A stretch of 64,000 nt of DNA from Mesorhizobium waimense (GTDB taxonomy: Bacteria > Pseudomonadota > Alphaproteobacteria > Rhizobiales > Rhizobiaceae). The notes beneath the pieces are model-generated. The model was given only the letters and a program-made list of their open reading frames with translations. It was not told the origin of the DNA and searched no databases. Below are positions 44,796 to 53,375 of the stretch, in pieces; position 1 is the stretch's first letter, and every line of letters starts with the position of its first letter. Location: NCBI RefSeq assembly GCF_003601975.1, contig NZ_QZWZ01000025.1, positions 30,658 through 94,657 of the forward strand. Reading direction: 5' to 3'. The position numbers and the translations under genes are program-made.

Positions 44796-46040
44796 TCATC
44801 GCGGAAGCGCCACATTTCGGACAGGAGGCCTTGTTGACACTCCCCTGCTTGCCCGATGCTGGTCAAGAGCCTCGCGGTAAATGGCATCGATGCGCTTGCC
44901 CATCAGCTTGACGTCCCAGTTCGAAAGATCCGTCGCCGCGGCACCTTGGGCGAGGCAAGCCAGTCTTTCACGATCCTCCAGGACGGCGGCAATGGCGTCG
45001 GCCATGGCTGCCAAATCGTCCGCGGGTGTAATCACACCGTTGATACCAGGGCGGAGCACTTCGCGAAGACCTGGCAGATCGCAAGCGACGCATGGCTTGC
45101 CGCCGGCGAGATATTGCATGACCACGCGGGGCAATCCCTCCCGCATGGAACAGAGCAGGCAGAGATCCGCGAGTGCGATCAGCCGCTCGGGGTCGTCCCG
45201 ATAACCGGTAAAGACCACTTGGCGCTCGAGCCCAAGCCACTTGGCGCGCGATTCGACGATCGAGTGAAGCGGCCCGTCGCCCGCGAGCACAAGCACCGCG
45301 TCGGGTAAGCGGACGGCGACTTTCTTGAAAACGTCCAGAAATTCCGCGTGTCGCTTGCGTGGCTCGAATGCCGCGATCATCAAGAGCACAGGCGGGCGCG
45401 GCGCGCCCGGCGTCAAGCGCAACAAATCGCGCCAATCGTCGGGCGGACCGGCGTTGCGAAAACGATCGAGATCGAATCCGGAATGGACAACATAATGTTT
45501 GTCTGGACGTCCCATCCCTGCGCTCAAGCACAAGTCACGGATGCCAGCGCTCACACTAATGAACGCACTGGTGACTGGCGCTGCCAGCTTTTCCAAGGCG
45601 AGATAGGCAAACCGCTCGGCGACGCCGACATTGACAAAAGGCACGATATGCACGCCATGAACGATTGCTGGAACTCCCGCCGCCCATGCCGCGAAACGTC
45701 CGAGAATGCCTGCCTTACTGGTGTGCGTATGCACGATGTCGGCATTCAAGGCGCGGAATCTTCGGATAAGCGCCAACAACGCCCTCACGTCGGAGACAGG
45801 CGAAATGGACCGGGTCAAGCTTGGGACGCCAATGAGTTTCACCCGCGGGTCCACTTTAGCCATGATTTCCGGGTGGACCGACTCGCCATGCAGCAGGACA
45901 ACATCATGTCCTCCTTGCGCGGCCCAATTGCACGAATGGACAGTATTCTCATCAGCACCGCCATTGATGAGACGGGTAATGACATGAACGATCCGCAGTC
46001 GGTGCCTCATGTCGATCTTGTCTTCCACCCGTGCTTTCAT
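44796..46040 (-). CDS. GT4 family glycosyltransferase
   Basis: A 414-residue GT-B enzyme: HVITRLINGGADENTVHSC opens the N-terminal domain, IVHTHTSKAGILGR follows, and the donor half holds LMIAAFEPRKRHAEFL, LVLAGDGPLHS and SMREGLPRVVMQYLA with the EX7E glutamate. The family includes enzymes that add hexoses to lipid-linked precursors. It leads the minus-strand unit ending with wzx. Its promoter region contains a copy of the wcaJ-crp intergenic sequence (46104-46396), which suggests shared control. Confidence 0.88.
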   Translation of the reverse strand: MKARVEDKIDMRHRLRIVHVITRLINGGADENTVHSCNWAAQGGHDVVLLHGESVHPEIMAKVDPRVKLIGVPSLTRSISPVSDVRALLALIRRFRALNADIVHTHTSKAGILGRFAAWAAGVPAIVHGVHIVPFVNVGVAERFAYLALEKLAAPVTSAFISVSAGIRDLCLSAGMGRPDKHYVVHSGFDLDRFRNAGPPDDWRDLLRLTPGAPRPPVLLMIAAFEPRKRHAEFLDVFKKVAVRLPDAVLVLAGDGPLHSIVESRAKWLGLERQVVFTGYRDDPERLIALADLCLLCSMREGLPRVVMQYLAGGKPCVACDLPGLREVLRPGINGVITPADDLAAMADAIAAVLEDRERLACLAQGAAATDLSNWDVKLMGKRIDAIYREALDQHRASRGVSTRPPVRNVALPR

Positions 46041-46103
46041 ATCGCCGCACCGATCGCGCTGAATCCATCCGATGGCTACGTTCCCATGCCCAGCCGCGCA
46101 TCG

Positions 46104-46396
46104 GTGGGTGCGTGCCGCATGCCAAAGACCCCGAATCCTGTTGTTTCCCTTCTCCTTGTTGGGTCATGGCACATGCCGTTCCATAAGGAGGGCGCTATCC
46201 CAGTCGGTCAGATTGAGATTGTTTGATTTAAACGCCTCAGAGAGACATGTCGCTGTTACCCCGGGCACAGCGGAATGATGATTTTGCGGTATACTTACGT
46301 GCTAATATTTCTGCCTGAACGCGTTTGCGCGAAAACAAGGCAACACTTTAAGGGACCGGGCGCTTTACCCTATCAGCGGGACAGGAGCCCATGGCA
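46104..46396. repeat. Diverged copy of the wcaJ-crp promoter region, left copy
   Basis: Matches 56465-56800 along its whole length in the same orientation. Shared blocks include CCCCGAATCCTGTTG, CGCTGTTACCCCGGGCACAG, GTGCTAATATTT, CGCGTTTGCGCGA and GGGACCGGG near the end. It even retains the first codons of a wcaJ-like gene on the minus strand (MRHAPT from 46120, then a stop) and an ATGGCA at 46391 equal to the crp start. It now lies upstream of the GT4 operon at 46040. Confidence 0.88.
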
Positions 46397-46510
46397 GAGG
46401 TCGCTTCACCAGCAGTTCGCGGATCTTTCGCGTGCCCCAAAGTTGCTTGTTGTCGATGTGCGCCGGCAGTTGGTTGAGGCGCGCGAGCGTGCATTCGATC
46501 AAGAAATGCA
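46394..46510 (-). pseudogene. Possible transposase fragment (IS3/IS481-like)
   Basis: The minus-strand frame reads ARLNQLPAHIDNKQLWGTRK followed by IRELLVKRPLPW. W-G-x-RKIRELL-x-KR is typical of the region before the DDE domain in integrase-like transposases. The match is short, hence the low confidence. It begins exactly where homology to the crp start ends, as if an insertion had replaced a crp-like gene. Confidence 0.35.
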
Positions 46511-46626
46511 TGGCCTTGATGTGAAGACATTGTCCCTTCCCTGGTCGGCGGGTCCTACGGAGACTGACCCGTGAAGCATCCTGGCTTGGTTCGCCATAGC
46601 CGAAGCATGAAAGATAGGCCTTGTGG

Positions 46627-47778
46627 ATGCGGCTTCTCTATATACATTCTGCACACGTCCCGGCGCTGGCCGCCAATGCGGTACAAGTCGCAAAGATGTG
46701 TCATGCATTTCGGGTTGCTGGTGCGGAGGTCCTACTAGCGCTTCCACGCGCCTCCATGAATAGACAAGATCATTATGAAAAGATCGCGCGCGAATACGGA
46801 TTCGGTACCGAGTTCCCATTCCGCGTTCTCCCTATACCCTTTTGGCCTGTTCCCGGCCGGGAGCTTCTTTTTGCTGTGTTGGCGCTTCTTGCTGCGGTCT
46901 GGCTGCGGCCGCATGTCGTCTTTACACGCTCGGCTACTGTAGCGCTTGTTTCTGCCGGACTTTTCGGGTTCACGACCGTTTTTGAGCTTCACGACCCGAT
47001 TGGCAGTTTGAGCAGACGTCAGCGTCAGCGCCTTGCCAAAGTGATAGGCCTAGATGCATTCCGTATGCTGGTCGTCACGTCGCAACGTCTGCGGGACGAC
47101 AGCATCCGCCTCTTTCCTCAACATGCGGGAAAATTTCTCATCGCGCCCAATGGCGCGGATCCTGTTCCGCCAAATGTCGAGCCATGCAGCCTCAGCGGCA
47201 CGTTCAAGGTTGGTTATGTCGGACATCTGTATAAGGGAAAAGGCATGGAGATAATAAGCGCTATTGCGCCTCGATGCGGCTGGGCGACATTTCACATCGT
47301 CGGGGGAACACCAGGCGATATAGAGTATTGGACATCGAAGCTGGCCAAATGCCCGAACACAGTGTTTCATGGCTACGTTCCTCACGCCGCGACATGTGCC
47401 TACTTGGCCGAAATGGACGTTGTACTCGCGCCCTATCTTAGAAATGTAGAGGGCCAGGGCGGCGGTCGAAATATCGCCGAGGGGATGTCGCCGCTCAAGC
47501 TCTTCGAATATATGGCGCATGGCAAACCCATAGTGTCCTCCGACCTGTCAGTTATCCGAGAAGTTTTGAGGGATAGCGTCAACAGCGTTCTGGTGTCGCC
47601 AGACAACCCGTCCGACTGGGTCAAAGCTCTTCAGCGCCTGCGCGAAAACAAGGCGCTTCGGGATCAGATTGGTCAGCAGGCGAAGGCAGACTTTCTGGCT
47701 AAGTACAGCCGCATCGCACGCGCAACCAACATTCTAAAGGAAATCAAGAGCCGGATGCCGTCGAGCGGAAGCTCATAG
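46627..47778 (+). CDS. GT4 family glycosyltransferase
   Basis: The ATG before RLLYIHSAHVPAL is used; a TTG six bases earlier is less likely. The 383-residue GT-B enzyme has VGYVGHLYKGKGMEIISAIA and HGYVPHAATCAYLAEMDVVL, then GMSPLKLFEYMAHGKPIVSS in the donor half, where the first glutamate of EX7E lies in LFEYMA. It is alone on the plus strand within the 10-kb segment bracketed by the two promoter copies. Confidence 0.86.
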   Translation: MRLLYIHSAHVPALAANAVQVAKMCHAFRVAGAEVLLALPRASMNRQDHYEKIAREYGFGTEFPFRVLPIPFWPVPGRELLFAVLALLAAVWLRPHVVFTRSATVALVSAGLFGFTTVFELHDPIGSLSRRQRQRLAKVIGLDAFRMLVVTSQRLRDDSIRLFPQHAGKFLIAPNGADPVPPNVEPCSLSGTFKVGYVGHLYKGKGMEIISAIAPRCGWATFHIVGGTPGDIEYWTSKLAKCPNTVFHGYVPHAATCAYLAEMDVVLAPYLRNVEGQGGGRNIAEGMSPLKLFEYMAHGKPIVSSDLSVIREVLRDSVNSVLVSPDNPSDWVKALQRLRENKALRDQIGQQAKADFLAKYSRIARATNILKEIKSRMPSSGSS

Positions 47779-47849
47779 GCTGCATAGTTTAAGGCGGCTG
47801 CGCCATCCCATGATCGCCGCCGAATGGAGATCGTTGAGCCTTGTGGGCT

Positions 47850-47996
47850 GGCCGAACGAGCGGCCGCGGTGCGCGAAGCGCCCTCATGATTCGCGCCCAG
47901 CGCCAGAAGGCGCCGCGCCTGCGCTGCATTCTTCGTCTGCTTGGCGATCGCAGGCAGTTGGGCCGCGCCAAAATCCGTCCGGAGCGGAACGGGAAT
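47850..47996 (-). pseudogene. N-terminal fragment of an IS630-type transposase
   Basis: The frame reads VPLRTDFGAAQLPAIAKQTK then NAAQARRLLALGANHEGASR and TAAARS, the start of a common IS630 transposase (helix-turn-helix part). It stops abruptly, and the catalytic domain is missing. It lies just outside the 3' end of the arabinose module. Confidence 0.55.
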
Positions 47997-48059
47997 GGCG
48001 AATCTTCTCGATCCGCCATGTCGAATCATACCCCGACGCTTCGGGAAGCCCTCAGCGAG

Positions 48060-49421
48060 TCACGATCTCAGAGACTTGATATGACTCGAAGAAACCGGAG
48101 CCCGCACTCCATCGGCCCTGCCGAATCGCGGGCTTCGGCCCCGCAGGCGCATGAGCCCGCCAAAGGCACTGAGCAGTAGGACGATGATGAAGTGCCGCAC
48201 CAGCGCTTGGATGACGACCATGGGCATGAGCATGGCGAGGCAGAACACCACGAAGGAGAAGCTGCGCCACCGTCCCCATTCCCGCATGGCGGCTACAACA
48301 AACCCGAGGAGGCCAGCAAGTTCCAGAAGACGGTAGAACACCTGATCTGCCGCAGGTGAGATCAAGCAACCGTAGCGGCCATCGCCCAAGCACGCATTCC
48401 CACTCACGAGCTTCCAGAAACGCAGAGCCATGCGCCGCAGGGCGCTAACCGGATCGCTCCGGATCTCGTCCAGGGCGATGGCCTTGAAGATGCGCCGCTT
48501 GTTCTCGTCGTGCAGCCATTGCTCGTAACGCCCCTGTGGAATGAGAGGCGGCTTTGGGAATGCCACCTTGTCGCCCGCGGCGTAGCGGCGCTCCATCTCG
48601 TCGAAGAGGTGGTCCGCGGCTGATCGCGGATGGGTTCGCAGGAACGGGTTGTTGTTGCGCGCCAGGTTCTCCTCGGCGGTCGTCGCGAAGAGGACGAAGC
48701 CGTTGTGAATCAAGTTCTGTGCCACAATATAGGGCCCGCCTATTGCGAGGAAGCCGATCAAGAACATCGCGCGGGCGCGCCGACACAGGCAGGCGAGCAC
48801 CGAAAGGTAAAGCGCGGCGAAGAGGAAAACCGCGTGGGTCAGGCAGATGAGCGCTGCGAGGATTCCGGCCGTCCCGTAAGCGCCCCGCCAGCGGGCGTTC
48901 CCTTCATCGGCCGAGAACAGGCCCTTGCGCATTATTAGGAAGATCAGGGCGGTGATGAGCAGGATGGCAAGGTTCTCGGGCCGAATCTGGAAGTAGTTTC
49001 GGGTACCAAGCACGAACAGGACGGCGAGGATCACGCTCGCGGCCCGGAGACGCGCATCCGTGATGGCGGCCGCAAGGAGCGCGAACCCGGCATAGGCCAT
49101 CGCCATGTTGAACACGCGCAACGCAGCGAGATCGGCTCCGGTCAGGCGCTGCACGAACCCTATGGTCATGGAGTAGAGCGGCGGCCAAATCCCGCCGGCG
49201 TAAAAACTCCCGATGGTGTTGAGGGAAATGTCTCCCCCCACCATGCGCGAGAACAGGAGGGCGCGGCGATAGTGCTCGGCCTCGTCCGAGTAGGTTTGCG
49301 GATTCCACAGGACGCCATTGCGGCTCAACATCCAGAGATTGAGCAGGAACAGGTGACCGAGTAGCACCACGTAGAGGTTGCGGGTGAGCCACCGGTCGTG
49401 CGGGGAATTGAGCTGGTCCAT
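48060..49421 (-). CDS. Polytopic GT-C type membrane protein, candidate arabinosyltransferase
   Basis: A 453-residue protein with about ten hydrophobic helices. The first periplasmic loop has TYSDEAEHYRRALLFSRMVG, an acidic pair in the position used by polyprenyl-phosphate-dependent GT-C enzymes for catalysis. A larger periplasmic segment (about 245-345) carries two Cys (NACLGDGRYGC). It is the last gene of the DprE1/DprE2 operon, 35 bp after dprE2. In mycobacteria the arabinosyltransferase AftA follows dprE1-dprE2, so transfer of D-arabinofuranose from polyprenyl phosphate is the favoured role. No direct family match is claimed. Confidence 0.7.
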   Translation of the reverse strand: MDQLNSPHDRWLTRNLYVVLLGHLFLLNLWMLSRNGVLWNPQTYSDEAEHYRRALLFSRMVGGDISLNTIGSFYAGGIWPPLYSMTIGFVQRLTGADLAALRVFNMAMAYAGFALLAAAITDARLRAASVILAVLFVLGTRNYFQIRPENLAILLITALIFLIMRKGLFSADEGNARWRGAYGTAGILAALICLTHAVFLFAALYLSVLACLCRRARAMFLIGFLAIGGPYIVAQNLIHNGFVLFATTAEENLARNNNPFLRTHPRSAADHLFDEMERRYAAGDKVAFPKPPLIPQGRYEQWLHDENKRRIFKAIALDEIRSDPVSALRRMALRFWKLVSGNACLGDGRYGCLISPAADQVFYRLLELAGLLGFVVAAMREWGRWRSFSFVVFCLAMLMPMVVIQALVRHFIIVLLLSAFGGLMRLRGRSPRFGRADGVRAPVSSSHIKSLRS

Positions 49422-49456
49422 CGTTCGGCTCCCGAAACACCGCAGGCCCGGTCCGG

Positions 49457-50200
49457 TCAGATCTTCATCCGCATGAAGATCGGCTCCGGCAAGAGGCGGA
49501 TGACGAGCATGATGAGACGCCAGCGCCCGAGGATGTAGATCACGGTGCGCCCCGCGAGCTGCGCCTCCACGATAACCTTGGCAACCTGATCCGGGCTGGC
49601 CGTTAGCGCCTTGGAGAGCTTCAGGCCGCGTGTCATGCGGGTTGCGACGAAGCCGGGCTTCACGGTCATCACCTGCACGCCGCGCCCGGCGAGCCGGTTT
49701 CGCAAGCCAGACAGAAAAGCCGTGAAACCCGCCTTGGCGGAGCCGTAGACATAGTTCGTCGCCCGGCCCCGATCGCCGGCCACCGAGCTGATGCCGATGA
49801 TCGTTCCCGCGCCTCGCTCGGCCATGCGGTTCGCCAGTGCCGAGAGGACTAGCGCCGGAGCGACATAGTTGGTCTCCATGATCATCCGCGCGGCCTCGGG
49901 ATCGGCCTCGGCCGCCTTCTGGTCGCCCAGTAGGCCGACCACCGAAACCACCGTGCCGGGTACCTCGTTGAGCCCCACCAGAAACGCCTCGCGCTCGGCG
50001 GGGTCGAGGATGTCGAGCTCGACCGCCCGGGCCGTGGCCCCGTGCCGATGCAGGAGGTCGCGAAGATCGGGGTCGAGCCGCTCCACGCGACGGGCCGCCA
50101 GCACGAGGGAGGCGCCCCGGCGCGCATATTCATGCGCGAGGGCGCGGCCGATATCCGACGAGGCGCCGATGATCAGGACCGGTGACAGGATCGCGGTCAA
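49457..50200 (-). CDS. dprE2: Decaprenylphosphoryl-2-keto-ribose reductase-like SDR (DprE2)
   Basis: A 247-residue classical SDR: GASSDIG at 12-18, GISSVAGDRGRATN (136-149) and Tyr152-x3-Lys156 (YGSAK). SSVAGDRGR and the hydrophobic C-terminal helix (RLIMLVIRLLPEPIFMRM) are features of DprE2. It would reduce the 2-keto intermediate made by DprE1, completing epimerisation of polyprenylphosphoryl ribose to arabinose. The start is a TTG inside the TTGA that also ends dprE1, so translation is coupled. Confidence 0.85.
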   Translation of the reverse strand: MTAILSPVLIIGASSDIGRALAHEYARRGASLVLAARRVERLDPDLRDLLHRHGATARAVELDILDPAEREAFLVGLNEVPGTVVSVVGLLGDQKAAEADPEAARMIMETNYVAPALVLSALANRMAERGAGTIIGISSVAGDRGRATNYVYGSAKAGFTAFLSGLRNRLAGRGVQVMTVKPGFVATRMTRGLKLSKALTASPDQVAKVIVEAQLAGRTVIYILGRWRLIMLVIRLLPEPIFMRMKI

Positions 50201-51630
50201 AGCCCGAGCCTTTCCGACTGGACGGACGCAAAGTGGCGTTTGGGATCGAAGCGGTCGCGCAGGCGCGCGAAGTCCCGCAGGCGCGGATAGCCCCTTTCCA
50301 TCACGGCGATGCCCGCGCGGGCGTCCTTGGCGAGATAGAGCCGCCCGCCATGGTCGGCCACGATGGCATCGAGCTCAAGCAGGAGGCTGAGATTGGCGGT
50401 CGTGCCGGGGAAGTCGAGGGCCAGGGTGAAGCCCCTCATCGGAAACGAGAGCGGCCCCGCGCCCTCGGCACCGCACAGCTTGAGCACCGCCAGCAACGAC
50501 CCGGCGTCCCGGGCGGAGATCAGCGAGAGCATCGTCTCGAGCCCGTGCCGGCTCGCCTCCTCGGGCAGCACGCTTTGGTGCTGCACGAAACCAGCGCGGC
50601 CATAGATGCGGTTCCAATGCGCAATAGCATCGAGGGGATAGAAGTACGGATCCAGGGGAACCAGCGCGGTGCCTGGGCGCCCCCGGGCGTAATAGAGCTC
50701 GTTGAAGGCGGCCACGGTGAAGCGGTTCAATGTGGCGCCCGGAAAGTCGAAGGGGACCGAGCGCATCCGCCCACCGCGGGGGAGGTAGGGCCGGCCCTTG
50801 CGCTCCTTTGGCAGATCATCGAGGGCGACGTGTTCTCCCCGATAGACCAGGGACCGGCCGAGGCGGCCGCCCCGGGCCAGGCAATCGATCCAGGCCACAG
50901 AATAGTTGGCGATGGAGGCCTCCTTGAGCCGGGCCATGCTCTCGGCGAGGTTCTCCGCCCGGATCGTCTCCTGCCGGACGAGGTCCGTCTCGATGGCCCG
51001 GAGCCGGAAGGCCGCCCGCAGGATGACACCGGTGAGACCCATGCCGCCCTGGGTCGCCCGGAACAGGTCGGCATTCTCCGTCGGCGAGCAGCGAAGGGTG
51101 CGACCATCCGCCAGCGCGAGGTCTAGATACGCCAGGTGGGCCCCGAAGCACCCGTCCCGGTGATGGTTCTTCCCGTGCACGTCGGACGCGATCGCCCCGC
51201 CCACTGTGACGAACTTGGTGCCCGGCGTGACCACTGGAAACCAGCCCCGCGGGACGAAAATGTCTGCGATCTCGGCGAGAGTCACCCCGGCCTCGCAGGT
51301 CAGAAGCCCGCTCCCGGAATTGAAATCGAGGATGCGGTTCGAGGCGGTCATGACGAGGGTCGCCCCCCGATTCAGGGCGGCATCGCCGTAGGAGCGGCCG
51401 GCCCCGCGGGCGATCAAGCTGCGGTTTTCCGCAATGGTTGCAATCACTTCTTCCTCGCCGCGCGCCTCGAGGACACGGCAGGACACGCGCGGAAACCGTC
51501 CCCAGCCCGAGAGCATCATAGGGCGGGCGCCATAAATACGCTTCGGCTTGACGATCGACGCCGGCGCAAGCTCGGGTGCGGAAACGACGGCGCGGGGCCC
51601 GACCTCGGCCGGCCTAGCCATGACGGTCAT
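50197..51630 (-). CDS. dprE1: Decaprenylphosphoryl-beta-D-ribose 2'-oxidase (DprE1)
   Basis: The ATG is preceded by AGGAGAG; 477 residues. The vanillyl-alcohol-oxidase-type FAD domain has RGAGRSYGDAA from about 75 and ASDVHGKNHH at 148-157, matching the His-containing HGKNHH of mycobacterial DprE1. The C-terminal part has PLSFPMRGFTLALDFP and GGRLYLAKDAR, with the catalytic lysine. Where the mycobacterial enzyme has Cys387, this protein has Ala404. It oxidises the 2'-OH of polyprenylphosphoryl ribose with FAD. Confidence 0.9.
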   Translation of the reverse strand: MTVMARPAEVGPRAVVSAPELAPASIVKPKRIYGARPMMLSGWGRFPRVSCRVLEARGEEEVIATIAENRSLIARGAGRSYGDAALNRGATLVMTASNRILDFNSGSGLLTCEAGVTLAEIADIFVPRGWFPVVTPGTKFVTVGGAIASDVHGKNHHRDGCFGAHLAYLDLALADGRTLRCSPTENADLFRATQGGMGLTGVILRAAFRLRAIETDLVRQETIRAENLAESMARLKEASIANYSVAWIDCLARGGRLGRSLVYRGEHVALDDLPKERKGRPYLPRGGRMRSVPFDFPGATLNRFTVAAFNELYYARGRPGTALVPLDPYFYPLDAIAHWNRIYGRAGFVQHQSVLPEEASRHGLETMLSLISARDAGSLLAVLKLCGAEGAGPLSFPMRGFTLALDFPGTTANLSLLLELDAIVADHGGRLYLAKDARAGIAVMERGYPRLRDFARLRDRFDPKRHFASVQSERLGL

Positions 51631-51641
51631 CAAAGGCTCTC

Positions 51642-52649
51642 CTATCCGGAGGGAACGTGAGAGGCGGCCAGTGTGTGCCCCTCTTTCTTCAGTCGGTATT
51701 CCTTGTAGGCCGCGATCAGCATGCCCTCGTCGCGGTACTGCGGCACCCAGCCGAGCTGGTGCTCGGCCTTGGAGACATCGAGCACGCAGACCTCGTCGGC
51801 GATGAGATACTGCTCCGGATCCATGATCGGCAGGTTGAGGAGATCGAGCAGGTCGAGCGTGCGCTTCACCGCCCAGGCGGGCGTCGGGATCAGCAGCGAC
51901 TTCGAGCCGGCATGGCGGATGAGGTCGCCGAGCAACTTCTTCACCGGCGGCGGGTTGAGCGATCCGAGATTGTAGGCCTCGTTCGGCGCGCCAGCCTTGA
52001 ACGCCAGCCGCGCGGCTTCCGCGCAGTCGAACACCGAGATGAACTGGTAGGGGTTCTTGCCGGAGCCGATCATCGGTACCGGCAGGTTCAGATCGATCAG
52101 CCTGAACAGCTTCTCCAAGATTCCGAGGCGTCCAGGGCCGATGATCAGGCGCGGCCTAAACAGCGATATCCGCATGCCGCGCTTGCGCCATTCTGCAGCG
52201 AGCTCCTCGGTCTTCAGCTTCGAGAGGCCATATTCGCCGAGCGGCGCGACCGGGTGCTCCTCGGTCATTGGATGCGTGACGGTGTGGCCGTAGATCATGT
52301 CGGTCGTGAAATGGACCAGGTTCGACGCGCCGGCCTTGTCCATGGCGAAAATGACGTTCTCGGTGCCGTGGAAATTGACCGACCAGAAGAACTCGCGCCG
52401 CTTGGCGCGCACCTGGATCGGCGACAGCATCTTGGCCGACAGGTTGTAGACCATGTCGTCAGCCTTGATGCCGACCGCGGCGACCGCGGTTCGGTTGGTG
52501 ACGTCGGTTTGGACGAAGCGCACGCCACGATAGTGCGGCAGGTCGCTGCGCTGGATATCGGCGACGATCACCTCGTGGCCGTCGGCCAGAAGTTTCGGCG
52601 CCAGGTGGCGGCCGACAAATCCGTCACCGCCGAAGATGATGTGTCTCAT
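51642..52649 (-). CDS. NAD-dependent epimerase/dehydratase
   Basis: The ATG before RHIIFGGDGFVG is used; it overlaps the SMR gene by 26 bp. The 335-residue extended SDR has FGGDGFVG (5-12) and a YGLSK catalytic Tyr-x3-Lys near 141. HFTTDMIYGH supplies the serine/threonine position. It belongs to a nucleotide-sugar epimerase group of unknown specificity. It is not part of the known mycobacterial arabinose pathway, so it may prepare or alter another sugar of the same polymer. Confidence 0.83.
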   Translation of the reverse strand: MRHIIFGGDGFVGRHLAPKLLADGHEVIVADIQRSDLPHYRGVRFVQTDVTNRTAVAAVGIKADDMVYNLSAKMLSPIQVRAKRREFFWSVNFHGTENVIFAMDKAGASNLVHFTTDMIYGHTVTHPMTEEHPVAPLGEYGLSKLKTEELAAEWRKRGMRISLFRPRLIIGPGRLGILEKLFRLIDLNLPVPMIGSGKNPYQFISVFDCAEAARLAFKAGAPNEAYNLGSLNPPPVKKLLGDLIRHAGSKSLLIPTPAWAVKRTLDLLDLLNLPIMDPEQYLIADEVCVLDVSKAEHQLGWVPQYRDEGMLIAAYKEYRLKKEGHTLAASHVPSG

Positions 52650-53079
52650 TTGGAAGCTCGCTGGAGTGGGCCGGGGAATTCGAGACGGACATGACTTCGC
52701 CGGCATGGCCGCGGCCACTCTGGGCGATCAGCACCGTGCCGACGCAGATGAAGGCAATACCGGCGATGCGGTAGGCGTTGAGGTCCTCGCGGAAGACGAA
52801 ATAGGCGAACACGGCAACCGCGACATAGGCGAGGCTGAGGAAGGGATAGGCGAAGGACAGCTCGACCTTCGACAACACGTAGAGGTGCGAGGCCATCGAG
52901 ATGACGAACACGCAGAGCCCGAAGAAGACCCAGGGCGAGAAGACGATCTGGATGAGCTTCAGCAACGGGTGAACGCCTTCGAAGGAAGCCGGTCCGAGCA
53001 ACATCATGCCCTGCTTCAGCATCAGCTGAGCGGCGGCATTGGTCATCACCGTGCACAGGATGAATGGGAGGTATTTCAT
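52624..53079 (-). CDS. SMR/EamA-like four-helix membrane protein, possible polyprenyl-phosphate-sugar flippase
   Basis: A 151-residue protein with four helices (LPFILCTVMTNAAAQLMLKQ, VFFGLCVFVISMASHLYVLS, AYPFLSLAYVAVAVFAYFVF, IAGIAFICVGTVLIAQ) and a hydrophilic tail. N-A-A-A-Q-x-x-LK and VELSFAYPFLSL are shared with ArnE/ArnF-type SMR proteins, which flip undecaprenyl-phosphate-aminoarabinose. Its place between gtrA and the epimerase in an arabinose module makes a lipid-arabinose flippase the best hypothesis. Confidence 0.75.
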   Translation of the reverse strand: MKYLPFILCTVMTNAAAQLMLKQGMMLLGPASFEGVHPLLKLIQIVFSPWVFFGLCVFVISMASHLYVLSKVELSFAYPFLSLAYVAVAVFAYFVFREDLNAYRIAGIAFICVGTVLIAQSGRGHAGEVMSVSNSPAHSSELPNETHHLRR

Positions 53080-53081
53080 TG

Positions 53082-53375
53082 TCAGGCCCGCATCTTTGCC
53101 TTGCTAGTGAGAGTGTAGAGCGAGAGCTTCTTGGCATGCATCTTGGCGCCGCGGGATAGGTCCTGGAAGATCCACCGCTTGTCGAGCAAGTACTTCACCA
53201 CGAGCCCGACGGCCGTCCCGCTCACCAAGGCGAACAGGAACGGCAAGGTCTCGACCCCCACCCCGGTGCGGATCGCGAGGGTCTTGGCCAGCCATCGCAC
53301 GCCGAGGTTCGCCCCCGTCGCAACGAGGCAGAAGAGCCCGTACATCGCAATGAGACGCACGCCCGCCCACCTCAC
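53082..53375 (-). CDS. GtrA-like membrane protein, C-terminally short
   Basis: The GTG start overlaps the UbiA stop (GTGA). The 97 residues match the first two helices and central loop of GtrA proteins (FCLVATGANLGVRWL, then VSGTAVGLVVKYLLDKRWIF), but family members near 130 residues have two more helices. Here the sequence stops after KKLSLYTLTSKAKMRA, two bases before the SMR gene. The mycobacterial neighbour of dprE1 is also a GtrA protein (Rv3789). The truncation may be a recombination scar that brought in the SMR gene. Confidence 0.75.
   Translation of the reverse strand: MRWAGVRLIAMYGLFCLVATGANLGVRWLAKTLAIRTGVGVETLPFLFALVSGTAVGLVVKYLLDKRWIFQDLSRGAKMHAKKLSLYTLTSKAKMRA

Noticed and set aside
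50182..51126. 314-codon plus-strand frame opposite dprE1
   Set aside because: Antisense to DprE1, whose FAD motifs, ribosome site and coupling are clear; long shadows are expected in GC-rich DNA.
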